Below, one piece after another: positions 44,185 through 44,249 of a DNA stretch of 44,249 bases. Both the position numbers and the translations under genes were made by a program. Origin of the DNA: Clostridium tunisiense TJ (GTDB lineage: Bacteria > Bacillota > Clostridia > Clostridiales > Clostridiaceae). Below the pieces are notes generated by a model. It was given only the letters and a program-made list of their open reading frames with translations. It was not told where the DNA came from and ran no database searches. Where the stretch lies: assembly GCF_000300195.1 (NCBI RefSeq), contig NZ_AMQH01000022.1, positions 1 through 44,249 on the forward strand, in the 5' to 3' direction. Numbering within the stretch: the first letter of the stretch is position 1; each line of letters begins with the position of its first letter.

Positions 44185-44245
44185 TGCTTCCCTTAAGGGT
44201 TTATGAAGATGAATAAGTTAAAATTCTATCATGGAACCCTATAGT
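44185..44245 (+). repeat. Intergenic repeat copy E (shortened)
   Basis: GCTTCCCTTAAGGGTTTATGAAGATGAATAAG-type core followed by ATGGAACCCTATAG. The end resembles the palindromic end of copy A at 124-143. Between copies D and E (44076-44184) there is another TATAGGGAACC end, so a further decayed unit may be present. Confidence 0.5.
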
Positions 44246-44249
44246 AAAA

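Noticed and set aside
1..44249. CRISPR arrays, tRNA or rRNA genes, insertion sequences, prophage
   Set aside because: No regularly spaced direct repeats, no cloverleaf or rRNA-like segments and no transposase or integrase frames were seen on either strand.

Overview
The window is AT-rich DNA from a strictly anaerobic, spore-forming Firmicute, most likely a Clostridium (Clostridiaceae). The evidence is a full-length pyruvate:ferredoxin oxidoreductase, a cotJABC spore-coat operon, a small DUF3787-type spore-surface gene, a SigI/RsgI pair and strong AGGAGG-type ribosome binding sites. No tRNA, rRNA, CRISPR array, transposase or prophage gene was seen.

Left part (1-9.1 kb): a sigma-I / cyclic-di-GMP region. 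It holds an RsgI-like secreted protein without an anti-sigma domain (513-1364), a candidate structured RNA with a terminator (1570-1737), a degenerate GGDEF protein on the minus strand, a membrane GGDEF-EAL protein, a PAS-PAS-GGDEF-EAL protein, and the overlapping sigI-rsgI operon. The orphan RsgI-like gene and sigI are preceded by near-identical sigma-I-type promoter signals (ACCC-type -35, CGWA -10, both with 19 nt between), which suggests one regulon. Copies of a roughly 90-bp intergenic repeat with inverted GGTTCCCTTA-type ends flank this region and recur at the right edge.

Centre (9.2-24.6 kb): a ykkC-class (probably guanidine-I) riboswitch with an overlapping terminator precedes a MATE efflux pump. 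Then comes a complete maltodextrin uptake and breakdown locus. It runs LacI-type regulator, MsmX/MalK-type ATPase, binding lipoprotein, two permeases, GH31 alpha-glucosidase, 4-alpha-glucanotransferase, maltodextrin phosphorylase and, after a terminator, a ROK glucokinase. Two almost identical bipartite operators 125 bp apart sit just downstream of a good sigma-A promoter ahead of the regulator. Imported dextrins would be rearranged by MalQ, phosphorolysed to glucose-1-phosphate or hydrolysed to glucose, and the glucose phosphorylated by the ROK kinase.

Right part (24.6-44.2 kb): a small secreted DUF2680-like protein and a two-component system on the minus strand, a SUV3-like RNA helicase, a DUF3787-type small spore protein, PFOR (minus), an HD-GYP phosphodiesterase, bacteriohemerythrin and a PlsC acyltransferase (both minus), a TIM-barrel sugar isomerase/AP-endonuclease-like protein, a D-cysteine desulfhydrase-like PLP enzyme (minus), a second HD-GYP-type protein, an M4 thermolysin-like protease (minus), and cotJABC. 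Five genes in the window belong to cyclic-di-GMP families, several with altered catalytic motifs.

The least explained items are the domain-stripped RsgI paralogue sharing the sigI promoter type, the pseudoknot-capable RNA at 1570-1737, and the MITE-like intergenic repeat.
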